Positions 9,406 through 20,926 of a DNA stretch of 64,000 nucleotides are shown here, in pieces (the stretch's first letter is position 1; each line of letters opens with the position of its first letter). Position numbers and translations under genes: made by a program. The notes under the pieces were generated by a model that ran no database searches, was not told the DNA's origin, and worked only from the letters and a program-made list of their open reading frames with translations. Source of the stretch: Gautieria morchelliformis. Taxonomy: Eukaryota; Basidiomycota; Agaricomycetes; Gomphales; Gomphaceae. The stretch covers positions 1 through 64,000 of the forward strand of contig WHVA01000116.1 of assembly GCA_015179125.1 (NCBI GenBank), in the 5' to 3' direction.

Positions 9406-12252
9406 CCCTGGTATGACCGTCACCGTACAGGCAACTGCCCGAACCAGGTCTAGTCTTGCCGGGGCAGATTCCCAACAAACTTGCGCGCGAGGTCGTCGAC
9501 GATATCTGGTATTTCTCCAGATGTCTGAATGTCACCTAGATGCGTGGAAGGACCGAATCCCCGGTGTAGGCACTAGATGGCCAAGTTGGGTCCAGAGCAC
9601 AGCTTTTGCGAGGGAAATTCTTGGCCGGCAGTGAGCGTCATCGCGTCCCTTTATGGTACCACACGAAAAGCGTGATGCTATCACTATGGATACGGGGCGT
9701 GGTTAACTTGTGAGTGAATTATCATCACTGGCGCCTGAGACGAGAAAATACCTCTCACAGCCTATACGTCGCGTCAATAAGCGACGCAGTGTTGTCGCCA
9801 TGATGTAGTCAACTCGGAAGAGCGTTAAACATCTTCAATTCGTGGCACGAATTCGACTCAAACTCCGCTAAGCTTGATCATCTCGTCATGACCGTACACC
9901 CGAGCCATGCATCACTTATAGTTATGATCAAAGCTTATGATTTAGGACCAACAGCTGTTCGCACCAGGCATTCTGGCGTACTATTTGGGGACTTGATCAA
10001 GGGTGAGTGTGATAGGCTGCGCCCAAAGTTAGGTGCAACCTGCTCCGTTTGGAAATATGTGCGATCGCCTAAATAAACGCAAAGATTATCAGCAGGCATG
10101 CGCTGCGCAGCCAAGTCCATATTTAATGATGCACTGCCATTCTTTCATATTCGGCTGGTGTCGGAATTTCTCATTACGGGGCCTCATAGCCTTCATGGAA
10201 TTTGGTGTGCTCGACAAGTCCGACTTGGACAGCCCACCCACTGATCATCTTCCTAGGTCCCAGAATTCGTTTTTAGTAGCCACAAATAGTCTCACTATCG
10301 ATGCACCTTCAACTATGGCGATGTTGCTCTAACACTCTCCTCTTGTCAATATCTTCATAGTAAAGTCCATGGCTCATGAACACGATGATACGCACCATCG
10401 ACAATCAAGTATCTTGTTCTTTTGGCTCGGAGACTCTGTGCCACCTTCGCTGTGGGGCCGAGTGTGGCACTTCCAGGTGCTACTGAGTCCCCGGGCGGTG
10501 CTGTCCGCTGCTTGTGATAGATATCCTGCATCCTAAATGCTAGAATCTCGGGGATCGCCACCTCAGACATTGTCAAAGATGCTGGCATTGATGGTGCAAC
10601 AAATGACCCACCGCAAAGCCGCTCACCAGTCTCCCGGACTTCACTTAAAGGGTCTGACGGGTTTCAGACCGCAAACTTCGGCTAACCGTCGATCAGAGAC
10701 TTGAATGCGATGGATGAAAGCATCGAGGAGGCCCAAGGAGACTCAAACATGCTGTAGTTGAGGACAGTCCTCGGTATCATGACATGCTGGGCACTCGAGA
10801 AACGACCAGCAGCAGAGGTCACAACGTTCTGATGGGTAGGCGTGGTAATGTATTAGCTGACGGCGTTCACAGCGCCCCTGTCGCAACGACCTTGACAGGA
10901 GCAGTAAAAGGAGTTTCCTCCCGAACGACAGGTTTAGAATTGTACCCACAGTCACTGCCAGAGTGCGATCTGGGACCAGGCAAGCGGAGACATATGTTGC
11001 TCGGCGGAAAATACAGGGTTTGACGGGAAGAAATATAAGTGACGCGTGACGACGTGGCTCACAATGGGATTGTGCTTCTGCCACTTCATGTGCCCTCTCA
11101 CCTGTCAACACCGCCTCCCATGGCTCCCAATGGATAAGCCCACAGAGTTTCGGAATAGCTCGACCACCGCAACATCGCGTGGAATGACGGGGACAAGCAT
11201 GCGTCGCCCTTTATTTTCTCGGTATGGAGCCCATGCCTTAGCCCTGTCATCGTGTCCATTCGGAAGGATCTGCTTCGTTACGAGTGCCTCCCAGTCAGGT
11301 CGGACATTGCAAATATGCTCCTCCCTGTCGCTTTGAGTTCTCGAACCAAGTCCAGCATTGTCGCTGTGGAGCGATTCACGAGCTACTTTGGAGGCAGCGC
11401 CACGGTCTCCGGAGGAGATATTTATCTTTCGAGCTAGAGCGGAATAGGCTTCTTTCGTATTCGAACCATGTCGAGCAGGGTTGTGGATCTTTGGACGTAG
11501 CAAGGCTTTGAAGGATCGTACAGTGGTGTCAAGGGCCATCAAGGGTCGGTACGGCGAAGCTGCATTGTCACAGAGATGGGCTCCCCGTCCAACCTCGCTG
11601 CATAGTTTCGTTACATTTTCAAGAACAAGATGTCATTGAAGTCAGAGAAGATAACGAGCACGGATCTGGCTCCTCAGATATCCGCCACGAAGCTCGTTCG
11701 TAGTAGTCGTGCTCAGCTTATCGTCCTGGTAGTGCTTGACGATAGTGGCCAAAGTCATCGAGGGTATATACTAGGCCTGAACACGGTCCCGAATATGATA
11801 TGACATGAGAGAGTTGAACTAGCAGAAAGGATGACGAATGGATGCGCACTCGACTACTAGCATGATGGTGGTCGCAGCGAAAGGAACTGATTGCATAATC
11901 AGACACCCGGTCGCTAGAGCTCCTGCTCGTCATTGCACTTACACTATCAAATATTTCACGGACATCCTTCCCTGCAGGGCTGACAGATCCACAAATCATG
12001 AGGGACACCCGGTAGCACGAAAAATATCGGAATCAATGATATCCAGCGTGAATACTAGATAGTAAATGTTGATACAATATGCGACATTTGAAACAAGCAT
12101 TCCCTTCTACCCTGGGAGACCATTGCGCCCATCCGCAAACTTACACGACAAAATCGCCAGCAAGCTTAAGCTTGGCACTCGTTAGAACAGGGTTTGCGAG
12201 AGATCGTAACGATTCGGGTGCTCACCATTTGTAATGCGTCAGTATATAACGG

Positions 12253-12795
12253 TCACGAGATCCACTGGCTCCGCACAAGCGAGCCATCGGGCTGCAAGAC
12301 AAAGTCATACTGGTGCATGACCAGTTTCCCACGGGCACGGCGTCCCGCGCCTCCACCTCTCCCCCGTCTCTGCTCGTGGTCCCTCGTGTTGACCAGCGGC
12401 ATGGAAATCCTCCATGGCTCTGAGCTCAAATTGAGCTCGAAGTCCATGGAGGTCATATGTTGTTGTATTGTGCGAGGGCTGCTGCCCCCGCGAGCTGCCT
12501 GGCTTTGCGCCTTCCCGCTCTTTCCCTTCACTCTGGCCTTCGCTTTTGGTGCTCCCCGTCGATGGTCCCGTCGAGCCGGGACTGTGGCGGGGATCGGGTG
12601 CGGCGGGTTCACCGTGCCCGTGCGTGGCCTAGGCTGTAGCCAAGGTAGTGGGGCGGGGATGGGCGGCGGCGGAGTGGCTGGGCGTGGAGGCCTTAGAGGC
12701 GGTAATGTCAGGCGACCGCAATCCGCCGCTGCGAGTGCCGGGTTACTGTAGTGGAGCCAGAGCTCGGACAAACCTGGTAGCTGTAGGTTGTTCAT
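12253..12795 (-). CDS. Unrecognised 180-residue Pro/Arg-rich ORF of the U repeat (copy 1)
   Basis: True ATG at 12795 and stop TGA at the 12253 end. Residues 1-25 (MNNLQLPGLSELWLHY) are followed by a proline-rich segment (about 30-70), a basic Arg/Lys/Gly stretch (72-95), a second basic run (RRGRGGGAGRRARG, about 145-158) and a C-terminus of LQPDGSLVRSQWIS. The U3 copy (33233-33781) is also open, with 182 residues, many substitutions and only in-frame length changes. The U2 copy has one frameshift. That pattern suggests past coding constraint. No domain is recognised, and the basic low-complexity make-up only hints at nucleic-acid binding. Confidence 0.45.
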   Translation of the reverse strand: MNNLQLPGLSELWLHYSNPALAAADCGRLTLPPLRPPRPATPPPPIPAPLPWLQPRPRTGTVNPPHPIPATVPARRDHRRGAPKAKARVKGKSGKAQSQAARGGSSPRTIQQHMTSMDFELNLSSEPWRISMPLVNTRDHEQRRGRGGGAGRRARGKLVMHQYDFVLQPDGSLVRSQWIS

Positions 12796-13400
12796 CTCGA
12801 GTCACGACTGGGGAAAAGTGGTGGGACGAAGAAATTTTCAGTGAAGATAGCACCAGTCTTATATGTGTATGAAGAGAAGCGATGATCTAATCAGGCAGAC
12901 AAAGAGTGAATTAGATCAGACCAGGTGATCATCCGCCTTTCTTTGTGTGAACAAAGAGTACGTGTTGCACTGGATTAAGCCACTTAGAAGCTTGCTAAGT
13001 CATATTAGTCGAAGCTATGCGCTTCCATTATAGATCCCCCACGTGTACATGTCAAGCAATATTGAGAACTAAATTATGGCACCATTCGCCGCCGTGAGGC
13101 TGCTGGCTGTGGACAATCGGACGCTGACGATATTATACAGTACATGATAAATTAGTACGTGTCTCGTGGTGTCTTTGGAAGACCCGACTCGGAGCCATCA
13201 AACCTTATGATCCTGACTTCTTACGAAACCACGCAAACGGTCCATAAGCGGCCGTACTTAGCAGTTTTTTTTTTTCATCCAGCTCCAATCGAGGCGTCAT
13301 CTGCATCAATACACCCACCTTGCACGCCTAGTAAGTACAACTCAAATTCCATATTCGATGCTACTTTGAAGCTTGTTCTGGTTCCAATCAACGCGTCGTC

Positions 13401-13560
13401 GGGCAGTGTCTCAACACATGGCGCACCAACGCGTCGTCTCGGACACGTCTGGCAGTGCATCGACACGTGGGGCACCAACGCGTTGTCCGGCAGTGCATCG
13501 ACACGTGGGGCACCAACGCGTCGTCTGGAAATGCATCGCATGAGGCACCAACGCATCGTC
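13401..13560 (+). repeat. 38 bp minisatellite in U1 (ACGCGT/CACGTG units)
   Basis: Degenerate tandem units of about 38 bp have the core GGCAGTGCATCGACACGTGG followed by GGCACCAACGCGTTGTC. Each unit holds an E-box (CACGTG) and an ACGCGT motif. U1 and U2 have the same unit number; U3 has one more. Frames across this block are open on both strands only because of the repeat, so I do not call them genes. Confidence 0.8.
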
Positions 13561-13936
13561 CGGCACATCGATACACGCAACTTGGGGCACCTACAGGCTA
13601 CAACTTGAACTGGGATTAGCGAGAATATCGGGACGATCCGAATCACCAACACGGCACCACTCACATCCTTGCGTTCCCGGGCCTTGTCCTACCGCCTAAA
13701 AGGATATAGTACGGCTGGAACCGCCTTGCTCCATATGCGCCTCTGCCATCAACCGCCCCTCAGATGCTCGCCGCGTTTCCGTGCAAGAGTAAATATATAC
13801 ACCCATCACTACTGCAGCACATATTCTTCGGAGTAACAACGTGTGAGAGCTAGATGATAATCCCTCGCTACGCCTTGGGGGCATAAAAGGGCTTTCTGAA
13901 TATTAGAGAACCTGCCATCTGTTGGTGCAGCGGATC

Positions 13937-13970
13937 TCTCAAATCGATACAGATCGGTATCGATTTGAGA
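13937..13970. repeat. Inverted repeat with copy-variable spacer
   Basis: Perfect 14 bp arms TCTCAAATCGATAC and GTATCGATTTGAGA are separated by 6 bp. At 20448-20480 one arm has a mismatch and the spacer is 5 bp. At 34975-35018 the spacer is enlarged by a GATCGGTATC duplication. It could be an operator-like site or a hairpin; function unknown. Confidence 0.65.
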
Positions 13971-14083
13971 AATCCGGTATGCCAATCGGTATGCCAACGG
14001 ATTACACTTTTCACTGAGCTCCCTTCCAGAGTAGTTCCACGATTACGATTCTGAAAATTCCCATCCCCACGATTATAGAATCA

Positions 14084-14449
14084 ATGGTTACATACTCGGA
14101 GACCAAGGTAAACGTGGCAGGAGACGGGTTATGGAAGATGGATGCCAGTGGTACCTTCATCACCGGTCGTAATATTGATAACTCGCAAGCAAAGTCCACG
14201 GATTGTTTGGCTTTGCGAGGCTGGACACGTTCCCCGCATCGCTTGGCACTAGAGGACTTCATAAAGCAGCAACATACCTGGGTAGTAAGCACCATGTTTC
14301 CAGTCTTTGTACCCTGGGAGACCAATCGCGGCGTCATCGCAACAGACGAAACTGCAGAAATCTCACCTGCGACCTTGATGCACCTGCAGACTCGTTCGAA
14401 CCGGGATTGGCGAGAGATCGTGACGATTCCGGTGCCCACCTTGGAATAG
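14084..14449 (+). CDS. Unrecognised 121-residue ORF at the 3' end of U1
   Basis: Starts at a real ATG (MVTYSETKVNVAGDGLW) and ends VPTLE. The three U copies differ in this ORF by paired small indels near codon 20, a 12 bp duplication near the middle, and a +10/-1 pair near codon 80. Each set sums to a multiple of three, so the frame survives. U2 and U3 stop early at a TGA where this copy has CGA (residue Arg after RDW). No family is recognised. The opposite strand is also open (14011-14439) but has no ATG start, so plus is preferred. Confidence 0.4.
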   Translation: MVTYSETKVNVAGDGLWKMDASGTFITGRNIDNSQAKSTDCLALRGWTRSPHRLALEDFIKQQHTWVVSTMFPVFVPWETNRGVIATDETAEISPATLMHLQTRSNRDWREIVTIPVPTLE

Positions 14450-14464
14450 TGCGTGCAGCATCCC

Positions 14465-14473
14465 TATATAAAT
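14465..14473 (+). promoter_or_regulatory. TATA-like box conserved in all U copies
   Basis: TATATAAAT within CATCCCTATATAAATG, repeated at 20978-20986 and 35516-35524. It lies just after the 14084-14449 ORF. A diverged version of the same block, with GTATATAAC, lies near 12243 downstream of the 180-residue ORF. No transcript can be assigned from sequence alone. Confidence 0.4.
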
Positions 14474-14655
14474 GCCCACGAAATTGGATCTCGCGACCAT
14501 TTAAGTAGGGATGCTCGATGGATTTGCTCCTCATCCTCTGTCGGCGCTCGTCCCTGCGTCTGGGCTCATCCACTCAAATTTTCCTCTCTGCTCGCCATGG
14601 TCCCTCTCAAGGATCAACGGCATGTTCCTGGGGGACAGGGACAGATGGTGAAGGG

Positions 14656-15394
14656 GATCTTCTAAAGTTATCAACGACAAAATGGATCTGCGAGTTCGAG
14701 TAAGAGAGGCGGTTTAGTGAGAGATACTCATCTACTTACTTTAAAACATTGTGATATCTACCGTGTTTCGAGAGATTGTGGGTTACAGCACGAGCGCGGT
14801 ATTGATTCTCTTTCACAATCTCTGCCATCGGCATCAAGCTACTGTGTGTGGACGAACGTAGCCCTGAGCGCTGGAAACTCCCGTCCAGTTGCTAGTAATA
14901 TGTGGCTACTGGAGGAAGACCGCGGGGTAAGCCTCACAAGTCATGTGAGAAAGTGAGAGAAGGGCAGGAAAACGTACAGGTTGAAGCAGCTCAGTACTAG
15001 TCAAACGCGACAGCGATTTCGTCCATTAGTTTGGGTCACGTAGTGCGCTCGGTTCAAGCATGCGTATGATGGCCCTGTAGTAATAACGTATTGGGATCAT
15101 TGAATCACCTTATGCTTACTAGGACTTGTAGTCCTTGTCTACCCAGTAATCGTCTCAGTCGTGAGATTAAAGATATAAGAATTTGAGTCAAGCAACTTAA
15201 CTGCCATGAGGCAGTCTGCAACTGCATCCTACACAGAAACAACGTAAATGAGTTCGCGAACGACCACGTAGGGTAAAGCTTATGCTTACCGGTGGGAGCA
15301 ATGAAAAACGCAGGCTGTGGAATTGTAAGACGGGGGGCGTTGAGAGGCAAGGAAGAACCATATACGCACTGTATTCAAAGTCTTGAATTTGGTG
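14656..15394 (-). pseudogene. S1 block: remnant of an unrecognised spliced gene
   Basis: Homologous to 48941-50825 but more degraded. On the minus strand short coding-like pieces recur in both copies: QIQDFEYSAYM, LTIPQPAFFIAPTG, a Leu-rich piece (DCLMAVKLLDSNSYIF) and LLATGREFPALRATFVH, separated by GT...AG-like gaps. S1 carries a ~75 bp insertion in the third piece and several stops. I do not recognise the family. The block runs directly into U2 at 15395. Confidence 0.3.
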
Positions 15395-18300
15395 TTGCTC
15401 CACAAGTTAGTCCTCCTCCTCCGGGGTAAAGAATGTCGTCTGAGGTATGTGTCACATTCCTCCATGCGGCATCAGAGCAGCCTGGAGACTTCACCAAACC
15501 GAAGCGTTCAATTCCATAAGTGACGGCATTTTTAGTCAGCAAAGCAAAGTATACCAGCCAAGGCAGGCGTCAGGACAACATCCCCGACTGAGATGGAAAT
15601 GGCAAACTTGATAAGTCAGATGCGGTAAGAAACGTGATAATGCTCTCTACCGGGGTGAAATTCCCAGCCGACGGCATATACTATGTTAGGTAATGGGCAG
15701 TAAACAAGCATGCTCGACCCACCTGGTATGACGGTCACCATACAGGCGACTGCCCGAACCAGGTCTAGTCTTGCCGGGGAAGTTTCCCAACAAACTTGCG
15801 CGCAAGGTCGTCGACGCTATCTGGTATTGCTCCAGATGTCTGAATGTCACCTAGATGCGTGGAAGGACCGAATCCCCTGTGTAGGCACTAGATGGTCAAG
15901 TTGGGTCCAGAGCACAGCTTTTGCGAGGGAAATTCTTGGCCGGCAGTGATCGTCACCGTGTCACTTTATGGTACTACACGAAAAAGCGTGATGCTATCAC
16001 TATAGATACGGGGCGTGGTTGACTGGTGACTCGTGAGTGAATTATCATCACTGGTGCCTGAGATGAGAACATACCTCTCACAGCCTATACCTCGCGTCAA
16101 TAAGCGACGCAGTGTTGTCGCCATGATGTAGTCAACTCGGAAGAGCGTTAAACATCTTCAATTCGGTGGCACGAATTCGACTCAAACTCCGCTAAGCTTG
16201 ATCATCTCGTCATGACCGTACACCCGAGCCATGCACCACTTATGATCAAACCTTATGATTTAGGACCAACAGCTGTTCGCGCCAGGCATTCTGGCGTACT
16301 ATTTGGGGACTTGATCAAGGGTGAGTGTAATAGGCTGCGCCCAAAGTTAGGTGCAACCTGCTCCATTTAGGAATATGTGCGATCGCCTAAATAAACGCAA
16401 AGATTATCAGCAGGCATGCGCTGCACAGTCAAGTCCACATTTAATCCATTGCAACAGCAGCGGTGGGTTCAAAATACTTGTTATTTTTCTTTGCCTTACA
16501 GTAAACCAACGCGGCGCCGAGATGCACTGCCATTCTTTCATATTCGGCTGGTGTCGGAATTTCCTATTACGGGGCCTCATAGCCTTCATGGAATTTGGTG
16601 TGCTCGACAAGTCGGACTTGTACAGCCCACTCACTGATCATCTTCCTAGGTCCCAGACTTCGTTTATAGTAGCCACAAATAAAGTCTCACTATTGATGCA
16701 CCGTCACCTATGGCGATGTTGCTCTGACACTCCCCTCTTGTCAATATCTTCATAGTAAAAGTCCATGGCTCATGAACACGACGATACCCACCATCGACAA
16801 TCGAGGTGACTTATTCTTTTTGTTTCGGAGACTCTGTGCCACCTTCGCTGTGCAGCCGAGTGTGGCACTTCCAGGTGCTACTGAGCCGCTGGGCGACACC
16901 ATGACTGCTGTTGATATCAGAAGCTTGTAGTGACTTACAGTGAAAGCCCGAGGTACGGCGACCTTCTTTCTCATTCTCACGGGTGCCAACGCACATGATC
17001 ATGTGGAAATGTCCCCTTGCTGTCCTGTGCTTGTGGTAGATAACCTGCACGCTAAATGCTAAAATCCCGGTGGTCGCCCGCCTCAGAGATTGTCAAAAAC
17101 GCTGACATTGATGGTGCAACAAAGGACCCACCGCAAAAAACCGCTCACCAGTCTTCCGGACTTCACTTAGAGGGTCTGACGGGTTTCAGAACGCAAAATT
17201 CGGCTAACCGTCGATCAGAGACATGGATCCGACTTATGAAAGCATCGAAGAGGCCCAAGGAGACTCAAGCACGCTGTAGTTGAGGACATCATAACATGTT
17301 GGACACTCGAGAACGACCAGCAGCAGAGGTCACAACCTTCTGATGGGTAGGCGTGGTAATGTATTAGCTGACGGCGTTCACAGCGCCCCTGTCGCAACGA
17401 CCTTGACAGGAGCAGTACAAGGAGTTTCCTCCCGAAAGACAGGTTTAGAATTGTACCCACGGTCACTGCCAGAGTGCGATCTGACCAGGCGAGCGGGGAC
17501 ATCTGTTGCTCGGCGGAAAATACAGGGTTTGACGGGAAGAAATATAAGTGACGCGTGACGACGTGGCTCACAATGAGATTGTGCTTCTGCCACTTCATGT
17601 GCCCTCTCATCTGTCAACACCGGCTCCCGTGGCTCCCAATGGATTACCCCACAGAGTTTCGGAATAGCTCGACCATTGCAACATTGCGTGGAATGACGGG
17701 GACAAGCATGCGTCGCCCTTTCTTTTCTCGGTATAGAGCCCATGCCTTAGCCCTGTCATCGTGCCAATTCAGAAGGATCTGCTTCGTTACGAGTGCCTCG
17801 CAGTCGGGTCGGACATGGCAAACACGGCCCTCCCTGTCGCTTTGACACTTCTTGAATCAAGTCCAGCATTGTCACTCTGGAGCGATTCACGAGCCTCTTT
17901 AGAGGCAGCGGCACGGTCTCCGGAGGCGATATTTATCTTTCGAGCTAGAGCCGAATAGGCTTCTTGCGTATTCGAACCATGTCGAGGGGGTTGAGGGTTC
18001 TTGGAAGTAGCAAGGCTTTGAAGGTTCGTACAGTGGGGCGAAGGTGAAGATGCATTGTCAGAGAGATGGGCTCCCCGTCCAACCTCGCTGCATATTTTCG
18101 TTACATTTTCAAGAACAAGATGTCATTGAAGTCAGAGAAGATAACGAGCACGACTCTGGCTCGTGAGATATTATCTTCCACGGGGCTCATTCGAAGTGGT
18201 CGTGCTCAGCTTCTCGTCCTGGTAGTGCTTGACGATAGTGGCCGAAGTCATACTAGGGCAGAACATGGTCCCGAATATGATATGACATGATAGAGTTGAA

Positions 18301-18741
18301 CTAGCAGAAAGGATGACGAATGGATGCGCACTCGACTACTAGCATGATGGTGATCGCAGCGAAAGGAACTGATTGCATAATCAGACACCCGGCCGTTAGA
18401 GCTCGTAGTCGTCATAGGCTATCAAATATTTCACGGATACTTATCCCTCCAGGACTGACAGATCCAAAAATCATGAGGGACACCCGGTAACGGCTCGTGC
18501 ACGAAAAATATCGGAACCAATGATATACAGCCCGAATAGATAGATAGAAATGTAGATACTGTACAGTATCCGACATTCGAAACAGAATTTCCCTTCTACC
18601 CTAGGAGATCATCGCGGCCATCCGCAAACATACGCGACCCTGCCAGCTTGGTGCACCTGCCGACTCGTTAGAACAGGGTTTGCGAGAGATCGTAACGATT
18701 CGGGTGCCCACCATCTGTAATATCACTACATAAAGGTCACC

Positions 18742-19292
18742 TCACGAGACCCACTCGCTCCGTACAACTGACCCATCCGGCTGTCTGACGAACTCATACT
18801 GGTGTACGACCAGTTTCCCACGTCGGACCCGGCGTCCCGCGGCTCCGCCTCTCCCCCGTCTCTGCTCGCCGTGGTCCCTCGTGTTGACCAGCGGCATAGA
18901 AATTCTCCATGGCTCTGAGCTCAAATCGAGCTCGGAGTCCATGGAGGTAAATGTTGTATGGTTTTGCGAGGGCTGCTGCCCCCGCGAGCTGTCTGGCCTT
19001 GCGCCTTCCCGCTCTTTCCCTTCACTCTGGCCTTCGCCTTTGGTGCTGCCCGTCGATGGTCCCGTCGAGCCGGCACTGTGGCGGGGATTGGGTGCGGCGG
19101 GTTCACCGTGCCCGTGCGTGGCCTAGGCTGTAGCCGGGGTAGTGGGGCGGGGATGGGGAGCGGTGGAGTGGCTGGGCGTGGAGGCCTTAGAGGCGGTAAT
19201 GTCAGGCGACCGCGATCCGCCGCTGCGAGCGCTGCGTTGCCGTCGTAGGTAAGGTGGAGGTCAGACAAGCCAGGTAGCTGTAAATGGTTCAT
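18742..19292 (-). pseudogene. Pro/Arg-rich ORF of U2, frameshifted
   Basis: Same gene as at 12253-12795. It starts MNHLQLPGLSDLHLTYDG at 19292 and keeps the proline-rich and basic parts. A 1 bp deletion near 18947 (GTAAATG where U3 has GTAGAATG) shifts the frame and gives an early stop after PPWTPSSI. The remaining C-terminal part, ending VRQPDGSVVRSEWVS, is open in the next frame down to 18742. Confidence 0.5.
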
Positions 19293-19911
19293 GGCTAGGA
19301 GTTGGCAATGGGATTCGAGGTGGCACGACTGGGGAAAAGTGGTGGGACGAAGAATCTTTGAAGATAGCCCCAGGCTTATATATATGTATGAAGAGAAGCG
19401 ATCTAATCAGGCAGACAAAGAGTGAATTAGATCAGACCTGATTATCCGCCTTCTTTGTATGAACAATAGTACGCGTTGCACTGGATTAAGCCATTTAGAA
19501 GCTTGCTAAGTCATATTAGTCGAAGCTATGCGCTTCCATTATAGATCCCCCACGTGTAAATGTCAAGCAATATTGAGAACTAAATTATGGCACCATTCGC
19601 CGCCGTGAGGCTGCTGGCTGTGGACAATCGGACGCTGACGATATTATACAGTACATGATAAATTAGTACGTGTCTCGTGGTGTCTTTGGAAGACCCGACT
19701 CGGAGCCATCAAACCTTATGATCCTGACTTCTTACGAAACCACGCAAACGGTCCATAAGCGGCCGTACTTAGCAGTTTTTTTTTTTCATCCAGCTCCAAT
19801 CGAGGCGTCATCTGCATCAATACACCCACCTTGCACGCCTAGTAAGTACAACTCAAATTCCATATTCGATGCTACTTTGAAGCTTGTTCTGGTTCCAATC
19901 AACGCGTCGTC

Positions 19912-20071
19912 GGGCAGTGTCTCAACACATGGCGCACCAACGCGTCGTCTCGGACACGTCTGGCAGTGCATCGACACGTGGGGCACCAACGCGTTGTCCG
20001 GCAGTGCATCGACACGTGGGGCACCAACGCGTCGTCTGGAAATGCATCGCATGAGGCACCAACGCATCGTC
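19912..20071 (+). repeat. 38 bp minisatellite in U2
   Basis: Sequence-identical counterpart of the U1 minisatellite at 13401-13560. Confidence 0.8.
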
Positions 20072-20593
20072 CGGCACATCGATACACGCAACTTGGGGCA
20101 CCTACAGGCTACAACTTGAACTGGGATTAGCGAGAATATCGGGACGATCCGAATCACCAACACGGCACCACTCACATCCTTGCGTTCCCGGGCCTTGTCC
20201 TACCGCCTAAAAGGATATAGTACGGCTGGAACCGCCTTGCTCCATATGCGCCTCTGCCATCAACCGCCCCTCAGATGCTCGCCGCGTTTCCGTGCAAGAG
20301 TAAATATATACACCCATCACTACTGCAGCACATATTCTTCGGAGTAACAACGTGTGAGAGCTAGATGATAATCCCTCGCTACGCCTTGGGGGCATAAAAG
20401 GGCTTTCTGAATATTAGAGAACCTGCCATCTGTTGGTGCAGCGGATCTCTCAAAGCGATACAATCTGTATCGATTTGAGAAATCCGGTATGCCAATCGGT
20501 ATGCCCACGGATTACACTTTTCACTGAGCTCCCTTCCAGAGTAGTTCCACGATTACGATTCTGAAAATTCCCATCCACACGATTATAGAATCA

Positions 20594-20926
20594 ATGGTTA
20601 CATACTCGGAGACCAAGGTAAACGTGGCAGGAGACGGGTTATGGAGATGGATGCCGAGTGGTACCTTCATCACCGGTCGTAATATTGATAACTCGCAAGC
20701 AAAGTCGACGGATTGTTTGGCTTTGCGAGGCTGGACACGTTCCCCGCATCGCTTGGCACTAGAGGACTTCATAAAGCAGCAACATACCTGGGTAGATACC
20801 TGGGTAGTAAGCACCATGTTTCCAGTCTTTGTACCAATCGCGGCGTCATCTGCAACAGACGAAACTGCAGAAATCTCACCTGCAAGCTTGATGCACCTGC
20901 CGACTCGTTCGAACTGGGATTGGTGA
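20594..20926 (+). CDS. Unrecognised 110-residue ORF at the 3' end of U2
   Basis: Counterpart of 14084-14449. The frame from MVTYSETKVNVAGDG is kept by compensating indels (DGLWRWMPSGTF here, DGLWKMDASGTF in U1). It contains the 12 bp duplication (TWVDTWVV). It ends at a TGA after NWDW where U1 has CGA. May be a truncated or decaying copy. Confidence 0.35.
   Translation: MVTYSETKVNVAGDGLWRWMPSGTFITGRNIDNSQAKSTDCLALRGWTRSPHRLALEDFIKQQHTWVDTWVVSTMFPVFVPIAASSATDETAEISPASLMHLPTRSNWDW

Larger units (their letters stand above)
8456..15394. repeat. US repeat copy 1: complete ~7 kb unclassified repeat (U1 + S1)
   Basis: U1 (8456-14655) is homologous to 15395-21171 and 29913-35709. S1 (about 14656-15394) is homologous to 48941-50825 without its LTR. 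Here U and S are directly joined (around 14650), whereas the third copy has element X at this point. Identity between copies is patchy: 13030-13935 is almost identical in U1 and U2, but the first 4.5 kb carries many indels. No TIR, LTR or known transposase was found. A 578 bp solo LTR sits in this copy only. Apart from the ORFs listed separately I see only short broken frames here. Confidence 0.75.

Noticed and set aside
9413..9634. F-box-like frame (IPNKLAREVVDDIWYFSRCL) in U
   Set aside because: The match to an F-box is short, lies in a frame that soon stops in all copies, and has no downstream repeats. Too weak to call.
13159..13664. Conserved 149- and 129-codon ORFs on both strands in U1 and U2
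   Set aside because: They are driven by the 38 bp minisatellite and by near-identity of the copies; no coding signal beyond that.
14011..14439. 142-codon minus-strand ORF opposite the 14084-14449 ORF
   Set aside because: Its first codon is GTG, not ATG, and no upstream exon was found. Kept only as an alternative reading of the conserved frame.
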